From the NCBI RefSeq assembly GCF_007565055.1, contig NC_044552.1:39216069-39280068 (forward strand): 64,000 bases of DNA. Direction: 5' to 3'. This DNA comes from Rhinopithecus roxellana. Lineage: Eukaryota > Chordata > Mammalia > Primates > Cercopithecidae. The notes below the pieces were generated by a model. That model was not told the origin of the DNA and did not search any database. It saw only the letters and a program-made list of their open reading frames with translations. Below are positions 48,647 to 60,634 of the stretch, piece after piece (the first letter of the stretch is position 1; each line of letters begins with the position of its first letter). The translations under genes were made by a program, and so were the position numbers.

Positions 48647-48952
48647 TTCTTTTTTTTTTTTCTTTTGAAATGGGGTTTCCCTCTCTGTTGCCCAGACCGG
48701 AGTGCAGTCATGCAATCATAGCTCACTGTAGCCTCAACCTTCTGGGCTCAAGCAATCCTTCCATGTCAGCCTCCTCAGTAGCTGGGACTACAGGCATGTG
48801 CCAACTACACTCAGCTAATTTTTAAATTTTGTGTATAGATGAGGATCTCCCTATGTTGCCCAGGCTGGTCTCAAACTCTTAGGCTCAAGAGATCCTCCTG
48901 CCTCAGCCTCCCAAAGGGCTGGGATTACAGGATTGAGCTGCCACGCCCTGCC
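48647..48952 (-). mobile_element. AluJ-class SINE
   Basis: Diverged inverted dimer ending 'tgccacgccctgcc'. Confidence 0.9.
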
Positions 48953-49409
48953 TGATGTTTACACATTTCAAAAGAGAAACCAACATGAAAAGATGTATCA
49001 GATATGCTGATGCACTGCAGGGGGTGGGGGTGTCACAGAATTATTGATGTGTAATCAAATTGGCTTCCCCTACCTTCTAATTGCATTCATAAGGAAAAGC
49101 AGTATAATGATTTGAAAAGAAACGTTAAAAAAAATTATACAGTACCAGGTAGCTTGTAGAATTGTAATCATGATCATCCTCTTAGGGACCTGTCATTGTA
49201 GATTTCACAGTCCAGGGTCTTTTTAAATTAGTGCTTGGCTGCTGAAAAAATGATTATGTTTTTGAGAGTCAGAATGGTAAGGGAACCATGGAATACCAGC
49301 GTTCCAAAGACCCTTTGAGCTCTTCAGGCACATGAAAACTTAGTTGTTCCCATTCCCATGGAATCCAATATGTAATACTCTTGTACTGGAATCAGACAAC
49401 TTTTACATT
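48953..49409. other. Unassigned sequence
   Basis: Contains a G-rich patch (49,018-49,032); otherwise nothing recognised. Confidence 0.5.
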
Positions 49410-50370
49410 TCAACAGATTGTTGTGGGCCTACCATGTACCTGACAGTATTCTCAAAGCTGCAGATATAGCAGTGAACAAAACAGACAAAAACCTATGCCA
49501 TCATCAAACTTACATGCTAGTAGGAGTTAGACAATAAAAATAAATACCTAAAATAAATACCTAAATTATATAGTATGTTAGAAGGTGTGTTATCAGAAAA
49601 GTTTATATGGGAAGGAACATGGAATGAGACCAAGCACAGGAGGAATGGGGAAGATGTAATTTTTACATTGGGCAGTTGAAGCAGGCCTCACTGAGAAAGT
49701 AGTATTTGAAGAATGACTTGAAAGTGAAGGAGATACCTGCACATATCTGAAGAAAGAGCATTCCAGACTATGAGAACAATTTGCAAACCCTAGGGTGGGG
49801 ACAGGTCTGGTAATTTGAAGCAACAGCCAGGAGGCCACTGTAGCTAAAGAAGAGTAACCCAGAAAGAAAATCATGTGATGTGAGGTCAGAGAAGCACTAG
49901 GCCAGATGGTGAAAAGCCGTGTGTGTCTGACACTGAGAGGCTGTTGGCAGAAGATTGACTTTGTAAGATTGAGGCTTCATATTGGTTACCTTGGCTCCCA
50001 GGTTGAAAATAGTCTGTAGAGTGACAGGTCCTGTTGCAGTAACCCAGGCAAAAGATGATGGTAGCTTGTACTAGGGTTGTTACAGTAGAGGCCTTAAGAC
50101 ATGGTTGGGTTCTGCGTATATTTTGAAAACCAATATGATTTGTTGACACATTGGATTTAGGATTCTAGAGAAAGAGAGGAATCAAGGATGAACAACTTTG
50201 TTCTGAGCAACTGGAAAAATGGATTTGCCTACATTCGCTGAGATGGGGAAGATTGGGGTTGGAGTATGCTGGATAGGTGCAAGAGATCAGGAATGCAGTT
50301 TGGGGAATAAGTACATAATTAAGCATGATGTTTGTATTATCTTTAATGTTTTGCCATCAAAAATAAATAA
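49410..50370 (-). mobile_element. Long L2 LINE copy, reverse
   Basis: 'gcctaccatgtacctgacag', 'atagcagtgaacaaaacaga', 'gaagaaagagcattccagac', 'caggaggccactgtagcta' and 'gaggaatcaaggatgaacaa' follow L2 in reverse complement for nearly 1 kb. Confidence 0.85.
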
Positions 50371-50375
50371 GTTTT

Positions 50376-50660
50376 GGACTGGGCACAGTGGCTTACGCCT
50401 ATAATTCCAGCACTTTGGGAGGCCAAGGCAGGTGGATCATTTGAGGCCAGTTCGAGACCAGCCTGGCCAACATGATGAAACCTCGTCTCTACAAAAAAAC
50501 ACATAAAAAAATCAGCCAGGTGGGGTGGCACACGCCTGTAATCCCTGCTTCCAGCTACTGGGAGGCTGAGGCAGGAGAATCGCTTGAACCCAGGAGGCAG
50601 AGGTTTCAGTGAACCAAGATAGTGCCACCACACTCCAGCCTGGACAACAAAGTGAGAAAG
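50376..50660 (+). mobile_element. AluS-class SINE lacking tail
   Basis: Complete to 'caacaaagtgagaaag', where the final bases and poly-A are missing. Confidence 0.92.
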
Positions 50661-51254
50661 TTCTTAAGGAAATGAAGTTTGAATTTGTAACATTTTATAA
50701 TAATTAAATTAATTTCTAATCTTGCTCATGTAATGAAGTTCCCTTTAGACCTATCTAATGTATGTCAAGGAATACCTTTAAGAAAGTTTTAGAAAAGCTA
50801 AACATCCCCTTGTTTTAAAAAATAAAAATAAAAAAAATTTTTGGTCTATTAGTCCTCGAAAGTAGGGAATAAAGTTAAGATGAGTATACAGAAACATCCA
50901 GTTCTCCAAAGTATTTTCACTGAAACTGAATCTATTTCAGTGAATTATTCAGATAACTGCCTTCTTTTTCTATTACTCATGGAAACAGGACCAAAAGTTA
51001 TTTGGTGCCATATGAAATAAATGACAGTGTGGCTAACGCAACCTGCTATTCCTACTTCACATTCTGAAGTTGGATGCAACAAATCTATTTTGACTAAGTA
51101 ATGCTCAGATCATTTGTTAAATAGTAATCAGGGAACTGTACCAACAGGTTTCACCAAGTTACTTTGTTTTTATTTTTAGCTTTTTACCAAGGCAGCATAA
51201 GCTGTATTTCCCTCTTACCAGAATATATTTAAAACCATTTCTTTAACTCAGTCA
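50661..51254. other. Unassigned sequence
   Basis: Nothing recognised. Confidence 0.5.
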
Positions 51255-51440
51255 GGTATAGCGTAAAAAATAAGGGCTCTGGTGCCACTTTAGCCATAAG
51301 GCTGGGCAAGTTATTCAACTGAAAATAAGTGTCCTCCAGTGTAAAATAAGCATAGGAATACCTAATGTAGGAAGGTTGATATCAGGATTTAAATGGGAAG
51401 TTCCTGACACATTGAAAATATTTAACTATTTGTAGTTATT
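51255..51440 (+). mobile_element. MIR
   Basis: 'gggctctggtgccactttag', 'ggctgggcaagttattcaac' and a MIR-like 3' end. Confidence 0.75.
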
Positions 51441-51470
51441 ATTGTTTTCCGGCGGGGGGTGGTTGGTTGG

Positions 51471-51764
51471 TTTTTTTTTTTTTTAGACAGAGGTTCTCTC
51501 CGTTGCCCAGGCTGAGTGTAATGGCATGATCTCAGCTCACTGCAACCTCTGTATCCTGTGTTCAAGCTATTCTCATGTCTCAGCCTCCTGAGTAGCTGGG
51601 ACTACAGGCATGCACCACCACACCCGGCTAATTTTTGTATTTTTTGTAGATACAGTGTTTCATTATGTTGGCCAGGCTGGTCTTGAACTCCTGGCCTCAA
51701 GTGATCCTCCCACCTTGGCCTCCCAAAGTGCTGGGATTACAGGTGTGAGCCACTGTGTCTGGCC
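51471..51764 (-). mobile_element. AluS-class SINE
   Basis: Inverted dimer ending 'gccactgtgtctggcc'. A G-rich stretch (51,450-51,470) sits directly before the T-tail. Confidence 0.93.
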
Positions 51765-51886
51765 AGTTTTCTAGTTTTTATTTTAATTAGTTATTGAGTA
51801 ATTTTATAATGTTTATATTTTTAATGTGTTAGACATGGGACTATTAAACACAAAATCCTATGTCAAGTATTAGATATTAGGGTGTC

Positions 51887-52165
51887 TTTTTTTTTTTTTC
51901 CTTTTGTGTTTTAAGACAGGGTCTCACTCTGTCTCCCAGACTGGAGTGCAGTGGCACTATCGTAGCTTACTGTAACTTCAAACTTCGGGGCTCAAGGAGG
52001 CTACAGATGCACACCACCATACCCAGTTAATTTTTTTTTTAATGTTTATGGAGATGGGGTCTCACTATGTTGCCCAAGCTGATCTCAAACTCCTGGCCTC
52101 ACATCATCTTCCAGCCTCAGCATCCAAATTGCTGGGACTACAGGCATGAACCACTATGCCCAGCC
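51887..52165 (-). mobile_element. AluJ-class SINE with internal deletion
   Basis: The text jumps from 'ggggctcaaggagg' to 'ctacagatgcac', losing about 35 bp of one monomer. Confidence 0.9.
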
Positions 52166-52204
52166 TATTTTTTCTTAATTCAGTAAACTTATGTAAATGT
52201 GACA

Positions 52205-52375
52205 ATTATGCTTTTAACAAACATTTACTGAGGACATAGTAAGTACACTATTAGTCATTGTTAGACATTGGGAATATAAGATGAATAACAGAATCTCTGC
52301 CCTCGAAAAGACTTCTTACTGGTGAATTTAGGAGAGGCAACGGTATATAAACAAGGAAGAGCAAAGGTACTATGA
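52205..52375 (-). mobile_element. L2 LINE 3' end, reverse
   Basis: 'acaaacatttactgaggac', 'attgttagacattgggaat', 'aatctctgccctcgaaaag' and 'ggcaacggtatataaacaag'. Confidence 0.75.
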
Positions 52376-52768
52376 TAATATGTAACCTGGGTGTCAGCTG
52401 AGATCTCCCTGGATTTTAAGCTCTCAGTTAGGATTGGTTTGAACCTCCATTCCACCTCATTTGCAAGTCCAATGCCCAACCCAAGATTTCTTATTTCTGG
52501 GGAGCTAATGTTCTCACTGACCCGCTCTGGCTCTGAACTTCCCCTTATGGTAAACTAGTATGTTTCATGGATGAGCTGCCATCTGTCCTTATTCCACAAA
52601 CATCCACTGAGATGTAGAACTTAGCCCTGTTCCTAGGTTTCACCGAAAAGCATTTTCACAAAGCTCTGTGTGGGCACAGCAGATTTACTAAGGTTATGAG
52701 ATGATGAAAGGGAGTTAACATCACAGAAACACAGCTTAAAAGTACTGTAAATTTCTATTCTTAAAAGT
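52376..52768. other. Unassigned sequence, part of a diverged duplicate pair
   Basis: 52,627-52,682 aligns without gaps to 54,601-54,656 at 41 of 56 bases. Confidence 0.6.
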
Positions 52769-53035
52769 GGGCCAGGTGTGGTGGCTCACATCTGTAATCC
52801 CAGCACTTTGGGAGGCCAAGGTGGGTGGATCGCTTGAGGTCAGGAGTTCAAGACCAACCTGGTCAATATGGCGAGGCCCCGTCTCTAATAAAAATACAGA
52901 AATCAGCTGGGCGTGGTGGTGCATGCCTGTAATCCCAGCTACGCAGCAGGCTGAGGCAGGAGAATCGCTTGAACCTGGGAGGCAGAGGTTGTACTGAGCA
53001 AAGATCACACCACTGCACTCCAGCCTTGGTGAAAA
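52769..53035 (+). mobile_element. AluS-class SINE lacking tail
   Basis: Normal 5' end; stops at 'cagccttggtgaaaaa', without the last 20 bases and the tail. Confidence 0.92.
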
Positions 53036-53230
53036 AGCACTCCTGCCACAATGTCGTGCTTCTCCACAATGCTCCTTTTTCTTCTTTCTACTCAGTCCTC
53101 TGCTCTTCCTCACCCACAAATTCTTATTTGTTTTTAATATTAAGTAGTTTTTTTTCTTAGATTCCAGCAGGCTCCAGTCTTTGAGGGCTTTCTGGCCACC
53201 CAGCAGTTTATTAGTGCGTTTTCTTCTTTC

Positions 53231-53532
53231 TTTTTTTTTTTTTTTTTTTTTGAGATGGAGTTTCACTCTTGTTGCCCAGGCTGGATGGAGTTCAATGGCA
53301 CCATATCGGGTCACTGCAACCTCTGCCTCCCAGGTTCAAGCGATTCTCCTGCCTCAGCCTCCCGAGTAGCTGGGATTATAGGCATGTGCCACCATGCCCG
53401 GCTAATTTTGTATTTTTAGTAGAGATGGGGATTCTCCATATTGGTCAGGCTGGTCTCAAACTGCCGACCTCAGGTGATCCGCCAGCCTCAGCCTCCCAAA
53501 GTGATTACAAGCGTGAGCCACTGCGCCCAGCC
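53231..53532 (-). mobile_element. Full-length AluS-class SINE
   Basis: 14-bp duplication TTAGTGC(G/A)TTTTCT at 53,211-53,224 and 53,535-53,548. Confidence 0.95.
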
Positions 53533-53548
53533 TGTTAGTGCATTTTCT

Positions 53549-53859
53549 CAAAGAAATCGGAGATCATTTCCTTCAAAACTATCTGCTCTAATACAAATTA
53601 TCTTACCTCCATATGTATAGATTATAACAGAGACACAATTAGGGAGTAGTCATTTGAGGCCACTAAGTGTTGACTGGAGCAGAGAAAGATGTCAAGGAAG
53701 ACAACCTCTCTGAACCTCAGTTGCCTTCAAGGTCTTGTGATGAGGATAACATGGAAATGTATGCGAAGTGCCTTGCACATGATAAGCTCTTAATAAATGT
53801 TGAGTTTTTTGTTATTATTATCGTTACTATTGAGAAGATGACTCATCACTCAGCCTTGA
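53549..53859 (+). mobile_element. MIR 3' end within otherwise unassigned sequence
   Basis: 'tgcgaagtgccttgcacatga' and 'ctcttaataaatgttgag' near 53,760-53,805 are the MIR terminus. Nothing else recognised. Confidence 0.6.
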
Positions 53860-55470
53860 AAAGTAAATGATGGTTAACAAAATGAGGAAGGATAATTTCG
53901 GCAGAGGGAGCCGTATTAGCAAAGTCAGAGTGTGTTGGAGGAAACTGCAAGTTGTCCAGCATGATGAGATCATAGGGTATGAGAAGGAAAGCTAGAAAGT
54001 TGACAGGAGCCAGATCAAATAAAGTCTTAGGCATTATGTTTGGGCTTTATCTAATGAAAGATGGTGAGCCTTGGAAGAATTTTTTTAACGCAGTGACATG
54101 GTTAAATTTGCCTTTTAGTTGACAGTAATGTGTAAGACAGGTTGGAAGGGTGAAAAATTGGAAGGAGCTAACAGTTCAGGAAGAGGTGATATGGGCTAGA
54201 GTTAAGTCAATGGAGTAGGAAACAACAGAAGATAGCAGGAGAAATGCTAAAGAAGTAGAATTTTATATGACTTGGGTACTCGTATGACATGAGGATAGAA
54301 GTAAGGCAAAGAAGGAACTCAAATATCATTCCAAGGTTTCTTGACTTACTGAGTGAATGGTAGTACCATTTATAAAGACAAGGAATACTAAAATGGCAGT
54401 TTTGGACGTATGTTTGAGGTGACTGTACAAATCTCAGTGGCTATGACAAGCAGCAAACTGGAATATTCAGGCAGAATAGTCAAGATAGAAGCTAGAATAA
54501 AGTCTGTAGTTCAAGAGAGTGGATGGACATTTAGGTTTAGGAACCAGAAGCACACAGCACTCATCATTCCACACACCTAACTCACATGTAACACACAGCT
54601 CTGTTCCTAGATTCGGCCTAGAAGCATTCTTGCAAGAATCTGTGTGGGTGCAGCGGAAGCCAAAGGAGGCAATGAAATGCCCAAGACAGTGTATAAAACA
54701 ATGAGAAGTGAGTCAAACATCAAATCCTAAATACCCACATTCAGTGCTTCTAGTTCCCAGATCTAAATGTCCACATACTCTCCTGATCTCCAGACTGTAT
54801 TCTACCTTCTATCTGCACCACTCTGCCTGAATATTCCAGTTGTGCTACTGGTTATAGCCACTGGGATTTTATACTGTTACCTTAAACACAGTCAATGGGA
54901 AGAGGAGAGGAAGAGTCAACAAGGAACACTGAGAGGTTGGTTAGTGGTGTCACAGAAACCAGGAGAGCAGAGTTTCAAAGAGGCATATTAATGATGCTAA
55001 AATGAGAATCAGGATTAATTGGACTTAGCCAGTTGAAGGTAACCTTTGGCAAAACAGAGTGGTAGGAATAGGAGCTTGGTTATAGTGACTTGGAGAGTCC
55101 TATAAGGTCCTTATTCTTTCCAAGAACTTGGCCTGTGAAAGAGAAAGAGTAGCTGGAGAAATATTCAGGGCCATGAGATAGATTTTCAAGATCAAAAGAC
55201 TTGAAGTTGTTTATAGGCTTTTGAGATGAAGCTGGTAAAGAGGGAAGGTTTGAACACTTGGGATAGAAGAAGGCTAACAACAAAATCACGATAATGCACA
55301 GACGGAATTAAACCCTAGAAAAGAGCCCAGAAAGTGGGATGAGTCTTAAATTAGAAAAGAGGCAGACCGGAAAAAAGAAATAAGAATTTGAAGCAGACCA
55401 TACCTGATGATCCCAGTCTTTTTCAGTAATGTATGAAAGCAACTATTTTGCTGAAAAAGTGAGGATGACA
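53860..55470 (-). mobile_element. Very long L2 LINE copy, reverse
   Basis: About 1.6 kb. 'cagatcaaataaagtcttag', 'ggtagtaccatttataaaga', 'agtctgtagttcaagagag' and 'gctgaaaaagtgaggatgac' follow the reverse-complement order of the L2 body well beyond the usual 3' stub. Frame destroyed. Confidence 0.65.
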
Positions 55471-55574
55471 GAGTAAGTCCTGTATGAGGTGATAAACTTT
55501 TGTTGCCACACTGTGAGGACTAAGGCAGAGATAATCAGAGGCTTGTTAAATTGCAGCTAGCCCAGAGCATAGAG

Positions 55575-55742
55575 CTGTGGCTCTAAAAGTGTACTCACAG
55601 CATCTGCTTCTTGTTAGAAATGAACATTTGGGCCCCACCCCAAACCTGCAGAATCAGATACTCTGGGGTGCAGAGTTCAGCAATCTACCTTAACAAGTTG
55701 CCCAGGTGATTGTGAAGTAAGTTAATGTTTGAGAACCACTTG
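55575..55742 (-). mobile_element. MER5A DNA transposon (hAT-Charlie)
   Basis: 'ctgtggctctaaaagtgta', 'gggccccaccccaaacctgc', 'tgcccaggtgattgtg' and 'tttgagaaccacttg' mark both ends. Confidence 0.9.
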
Positions 55743-55745
55743 CAC

Positions 55746-56875
55746 TAGAGCATCTACAGAATTTGTGACTCCTCCAACTAGCAAGCAATGATGAAGCACA
55801 AACTACGCTACTCAGCCACATTCTAGTCATTTTTGGTAATATTTTTCATATTACAAATATATTTATTTGGAACAATAGTCTTAAAGACTTTTAAAGCTCT
55901 ACTGGTTTCTCTCTAGAAATGGGTGTCATACAAGATTTAAAAATCTAAACCAAGAGATTTCTTTCTTCCAAGTTTTACAAAGCAAATACTATAAAAAATT
56001 GCTTCTCTACTCTCATTTTACATTTATAATAGAGAAATAATAAAATTGTTCACAGCATCAGAAATATTCAGTGACTCCCCCTATGTAGCAGTTCTCTAAT
56101 TATGCTCCAGCACTGGTGTGATCCCATTCTAACCAAATAATGGCAGCCATTTCTCAGTTCATGGGGAAGGAGTCTGAACTGAATTTCTCAATTTTAAATT
56201 ATCCTCCAACAAATGTTTCTTCAACCTTTGGCTTTTACTACTACTTCTCTTGCAGCAAGTGCTGATTGATGACCAAGTAAGTGAACAAACAGTAAATGAA
56301 TATTAATGAAATTTGAAGTTAGCCAGTCATACTTAGTTCAATAGTTCCTCTTTAATAGAATACATGTTTATGACTGTGATTTTTATATTGCATACCAATA
56401 ATAAAGTCATTTTCTACTAGTATTGTCCCAATAATGTTGCCATTGTTCAAATATTTGGAACCTAATTGGAACTACTTTCACAATCTGGGAGATATCCTTT
56501 TGGACATCCTAAACAATGTAACAGACTGCTGGTCTAGAAAGATCATAAAGACTTATTTTTCAGCTAAATATGTGTGTGGGTGATCAAGGTGATTTAACCA
56601 GATATGCCTTGCTTAAAGAAATATGGCATTATATGTAGAAATCCGTATTTGTAAACCATAGATGGACATACAGATGACAGTGGAACATTCTCCAATTACT
56701 TACAATTAAGACTAAGCTCTGAACGTTAATTTGTACAATAAGTAAATAATGGATCACTGTAGAGATACAGATCCAAGACAGCAAGCCTTAATTATAACCT
56801 GATTAAAATATGATATAAATAAGAAGAGAGGTTAGTCAGAAAGCATAGAAAGAGCAGAATTAGAATATATTGGCA
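55746..56875. other. Unassigned sequence
   Basis: Nothing recognised. Confidence 0.5.
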
Positions 56876-57180
56876 GGCCGGGCATGGTGGCTCATGTCTG
56901 TAATCTGGCACTTTGGGAAGCTGAGGTGGGCAGATCACTTAAGACCAGGAATTAGAGACCAGCCTGGCCAACAAGGTGAAACTGTGTCTCTACTAAAAAT
57001 AAAAAAATTAGTCAGGTATGGTGGCGCACACCTGTAATCCCAGCTACTTGGGAGGTCGAAGCACGAGAATGGCTTGAACCCGGGAGATGGGGGTTGCAGT
57101 GAGCTGAGATTGCACCACTGCCCTCCAGCCTGGGCCACAGAGAAAGACACTGTCCAAACAAAACAAAACAAAACAAAAAA
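56876..57180 (+). mobile_element. AluS-class SINE with (CAAAA)n tail
   Basis: Complete dimer; the tail has mutated to CAAAA repeats (57,156-57,180). Confidence 0.93.
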
Positions 57181-58139
57181 GTTATTTCACATTCCAATAC
57201 TGTGGAGGTAAAAGAGGAAAAGATAAATAGGTCAGGCTATGAGGGTCTTAGTATTATTTAAAAATTCAAATTATATAAGTAACTCTCCTTATCCTGATTC
57301 TGTTGTGACCAAGCAACCTTCAGATTCTTTGGCTTCCATGAATAGTATTGGGCTTCTCAGTAATGTGATAATAATGTCAATGATAATGTCAATAACTCAG
57401 CACTTTGTTTTTTATGCTGGGTCTCTTATATGTTGAGTCAGCTCTGGAACAGCAATATGTTGTCTGGTGAGGGTTAAGGGGGTCAAACCCCAAACCCAAA
57501 CTCCACTCTAAGAGGTTCAGGCAGTCCTCCTTGGCAGCACCCCAACCTGGAAACCTGCCTTTCTTCTGAACAACTACAGGAAACAAATAAATTATCGCGT
57601 GCTTTTTCACCTCATAAAAGGATCGTTTGATTTATGAAAATGTTTTCAAACATTGGGAACTTAAATAAGATGAGAAACTGAGAAGTGACTTTTGAGTTTT
57701 CAGAAGTTTAATGTTGACATAACTGGTATTGATGGTGTGGTGAGGGTATGATGTGCATGTATTGAACAGATCACTCATTTGAGATTAGCAGTGAAAAGAA
57801 GGAAGGGAACAAGATGGAAGGTGAACGGGCAATTGGGTAATTGAAAAGAGTTTTGGTTGTTATTTTCCCCCATGAGAAAGAAACTAGGTCAGAAAAAAAG
57901 AGAAAGGCCAATGGAATTGGCCATAGAGATATGAACATCACAGGATAGAAGTGGGATAACTGGGAATATAGGCTCCCTAAAAAGATTGGGTTTGCGGGAC
58001 AAGGGAGTACATTTCCTTCGAGGAAAACTCCTCCAAAATTACTCTGAAATACAGTACTTCCTTTAAATACATAACTTATTATTATAGAATGGCTTTAGAC
58101 TATCTTCCCTCTGATCAAATATCTCTCAAATTTTATTTA
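57181..58139. other. Unassigned sequence
   Basis: 57,660-57,970 has a G/A-rich texture like the L2 body in reverse, but I cannot place it. Confidence 0.45.
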
Positions 58140-58275
58140 TTTACAAAATATTAATGAAGTGCCTCTCACAATTAAAAGAGGAAGAAAGATGTGATCCTTG
58201 TCCTAGAGAAGCTTATAGTCTAACAGGAAAAAATGGACTTCTAAACAAATCATTGCATGTCTTGTATAGGTACAA
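58140..58275 (-). mobile_element. Possible L2/MIR-type fragment, reverse
   Basis: 'tgatccttgtcctagagaag' and 'cttatagtctaacagg' match the reversed L2-type end. Confidence 0.5.
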
Positions 58276-58282
58276 GATTCTA

Positions 58283-58690
58283 TGTGATATGGTTTGGATG
58301 TTTATCCACTCCAAATCTCATTTTGAAATGTGATTCCCAATGTTGGAGGTGGGGCCTGGTTGAAGGTGACTAGATTACGGGGACAGATCCCTTATGAATG
58401 GCTTAGCACCATTCCCTTGGTAAAAGTGAGCTCTTGCTGTTACTTTACATGAGATTCTGTTGTTTAAAAGAGTCTGAGACCTTCCCCTTCCTCTCTTGCT
58501 CCCACTCTCACCCCATGATGTGCCTGCACCTGCTTCACCCTTCATCATGATTATAAGCTTTCTAGGCAGATATTGGTACCATGATTACTTGCACAGCCTG
58601 AAGAACCATGAACCAATTAAACTTTTTTTCTTTATAAATTACCCAGCCTCAGGTATTTCTTTACAGCAATACTAAAATGGCCTAACACAT
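58283..58690 (+). mobile_element. MaLR solo LTR (MLT1A-like)
   Basis: Starts 'tgatatggtttggatg', then 'tgttggaggtggggcctgg', 'ccttatgaatggcttagcac' and 'tttataaattacccagcctc', ending 'cctaacaca'. A solo LTR of an ancient ERVL-MaLR element; no coding part nearby. Its last bases abut the following LTR. Confidence 0.85.
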
Positions 58691-59085
58691 TGTATTAGTC
58701 TGTTTTCACACTGCTGTAAAGAACTGCCTGAGACTGGGTAATTTATAAAGGAAAGAGGTTTAATTGACTCACAGTTCAGCATGGCTGGGGTAGCCTCAGG
58801 AAACTTACAGTCATGGTGGAAAGCGAAGGCGAAGCAAGGCACCTTCTTCACAAGGCAGCAGGAAAGAGAAGTGCCAAGCAAAGGGGAAAGAACCCCTGAT
58901 AAAACCATCAGATCTTGTTAGAACTCACTCACTATCATGAGAACAGCATGGAGGAAACCGCCCCACAATTCAATTACCTCTACCTGGTCTCTCACTTGAC
59001 ATGTGGGGATTATGGGGATTATGGGGATTATGGGGATGCAATTCAAGATGAGATTTGGGTGGGGACACAAAGCCTAACCGTATCA
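58691..59085 (-). mobile_element. MaLR solo LTR (MST/THE1-like), reverse
   Basis: From 'tgtattagtctgttttcac' to 'gcctaaccgtatca'; TG...CA ends. Short direct flanks CACAT / CACAC fit a 5-bp target duplication with one change. It landed at the very end of the preceding LTR. Confidence 0.88.
59004..59037 (-). repeat. 9-bp tandem repeat inside the LTR
   Basis: TGGGGATTA repeated 3.8 times without a mismatch. Confidence 0.95.
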
Positions 59086-59420
59086 CACACTATGGAAGCA
59101 TAGAGGAGATTAGTTTTGCTTTTTAAATATTCAAATAACACTTCAAAACTATTTAATCCATTTCACTGGTGGCTCATCTCTTCACCAGTTTCCAGTCCTC
59201 ATCTGCAGGCTCTCATATATGTAGTCAGTCCTTTATACTTGTTTCCAATCGGTTAAACAAACATACATTTTATTTGCTTGTACAGTATAATAGAACTAGA
59301 GGGTCTGGGGAACTCAGAATTACATAATACGTAATCCCTGCCTTCAAGAAATTTGCACTCCAATTGAGGTGTCCAAGCTAATAGAACATTTTATTTTTTT
59401 ACTATTTATATTTAAATATA
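59086..59420. other. Unassigned sequence with an L2-like patch
   Basis: 59,325-59,375 ('taatccctgccttcaagaaa') resembles the reversed L2 end; otherwise nothing recognised. Confidence 0.45.
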
Positions 59421-59727
59421 GGCTGCGCGTAGTGTCTTATGCCTGTAATCCCAGCACTTTGAGAGGCCAAGGCAGGAGGATTGCTTGAGGCTGGGAGTTT
59501 GAGACCAGCCTGGGCAACATTTTGTGCAACTCTGTCTCTACAAAAAAAATTTAAAAACTAGCCAGGTGTGGTGGCATCCACCTATATTCCTAGCTACTTG
59601 GGAAGCTGAGGCAGGAGGAATGCATGAGTCCAGGTTACAGGGAGCTGTGATCACACCACTGTACTCCAGCCTGGACAACAGAGTGAGATTCTGTCGCTAA
59701 TAAAATAAAATAAATAAAAATAAATAC
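59421..59727 (+). mobile_element. AluJ-class SINE
   Basis: Diverged dimer with an (AATAA)n-decayed tail. Confidence 0.92.
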
Positions 59728-59895
59728 ACTTTTACTTCTTAAAGGGAAAACCAGTTAGGCTATATAATCCCCATAATTGTGCCACATTTCCTAGACAGCA
59801 AAGACTTTAGGTGTGGAGGGTCAGAAGAAAAAGAAGGGAGACCAATAAATTGTAATGTCAATTTCTAGGTGTGGAAATTACCTAGAAAATGTCTA

Positions 59896-59956
59896 GATAT
59901 ATATACACACACATACACACACACACACATATATACACACACACACACACACATAT
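59896..59956 (+). repeat. (AC)n/(AT)n microsatellite
   Basis: About 60 bp of CA repeats broken by TATA and CATA units. Confidence 0.95.
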
Positions 59957-60634
59957 TTATTCTGTTTAGTGTTCTCTGAGCTTCCTAGCTTAAGGTTTAG
60001 TATCTCTCATTCATTTTGGAAAATTCTCAGCCATTATTACTGCAAATACGTCTTCTGTTAATTTCTTTCTTTCTTCCCCTTCTGTTATTCCCATTGCAAG
60101 TATGTTATCCTTTGGTAAGTGGCCCACAGTTCTTGGATATTCTGTTCAGATTTTTTTGTTTCTACTGGCCTGTCTTCAGGCTCACAGATTCTTTGTCCAT
60201 GTCACATCTTTTGATGAGCCCATCAAAGGCATTCTTTATTTCTGTTACAGTGTTTTTGACTTCTAGTATTTCCTTTTGATTGTTTCCTAGGGTTTCTATC
60301 TGTTTATATTACCCATTTGTTCTCACATGACATTCTTTTTTTTCTCAATTAGGGCACTTAGCATATTAATCGTAGTTATTTTATATTTCTAGTCTGATAA
60401 TTTCAAAATCTCTGCTATATCTGAGTCTGGTTCTGATGCTTACTTTGTCTATTCAGACTGTATTTTTTGCTTCTTAGTATTTCTTGTAATTTTTTGTGGA
60501 AAGTCAGGTATGGTGTACTGGGTAAAAGGAACTGAGGGAGATAGGCCTTCACTGTGTGGTTTTATGTTTTTCTGGCTAAGAGTTAAGTTGTGCTTATTGT
60601 TTGCTGTAGCTGCGGTGTCAGTGTCTAAAAATGT

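Noticed and set aside
52736..53314. 192-codon minus-strand frame
   Set aside because: It runs through two Alus in opposite orientation and the short gap between them. The peptide is standard translated Alu.
60016..60279. 87-codon plus-strand frame with a hydrophobic leader
   Set aside because: Part of the old L1M segment; the T-rich composition gives the apparent signal peptide.
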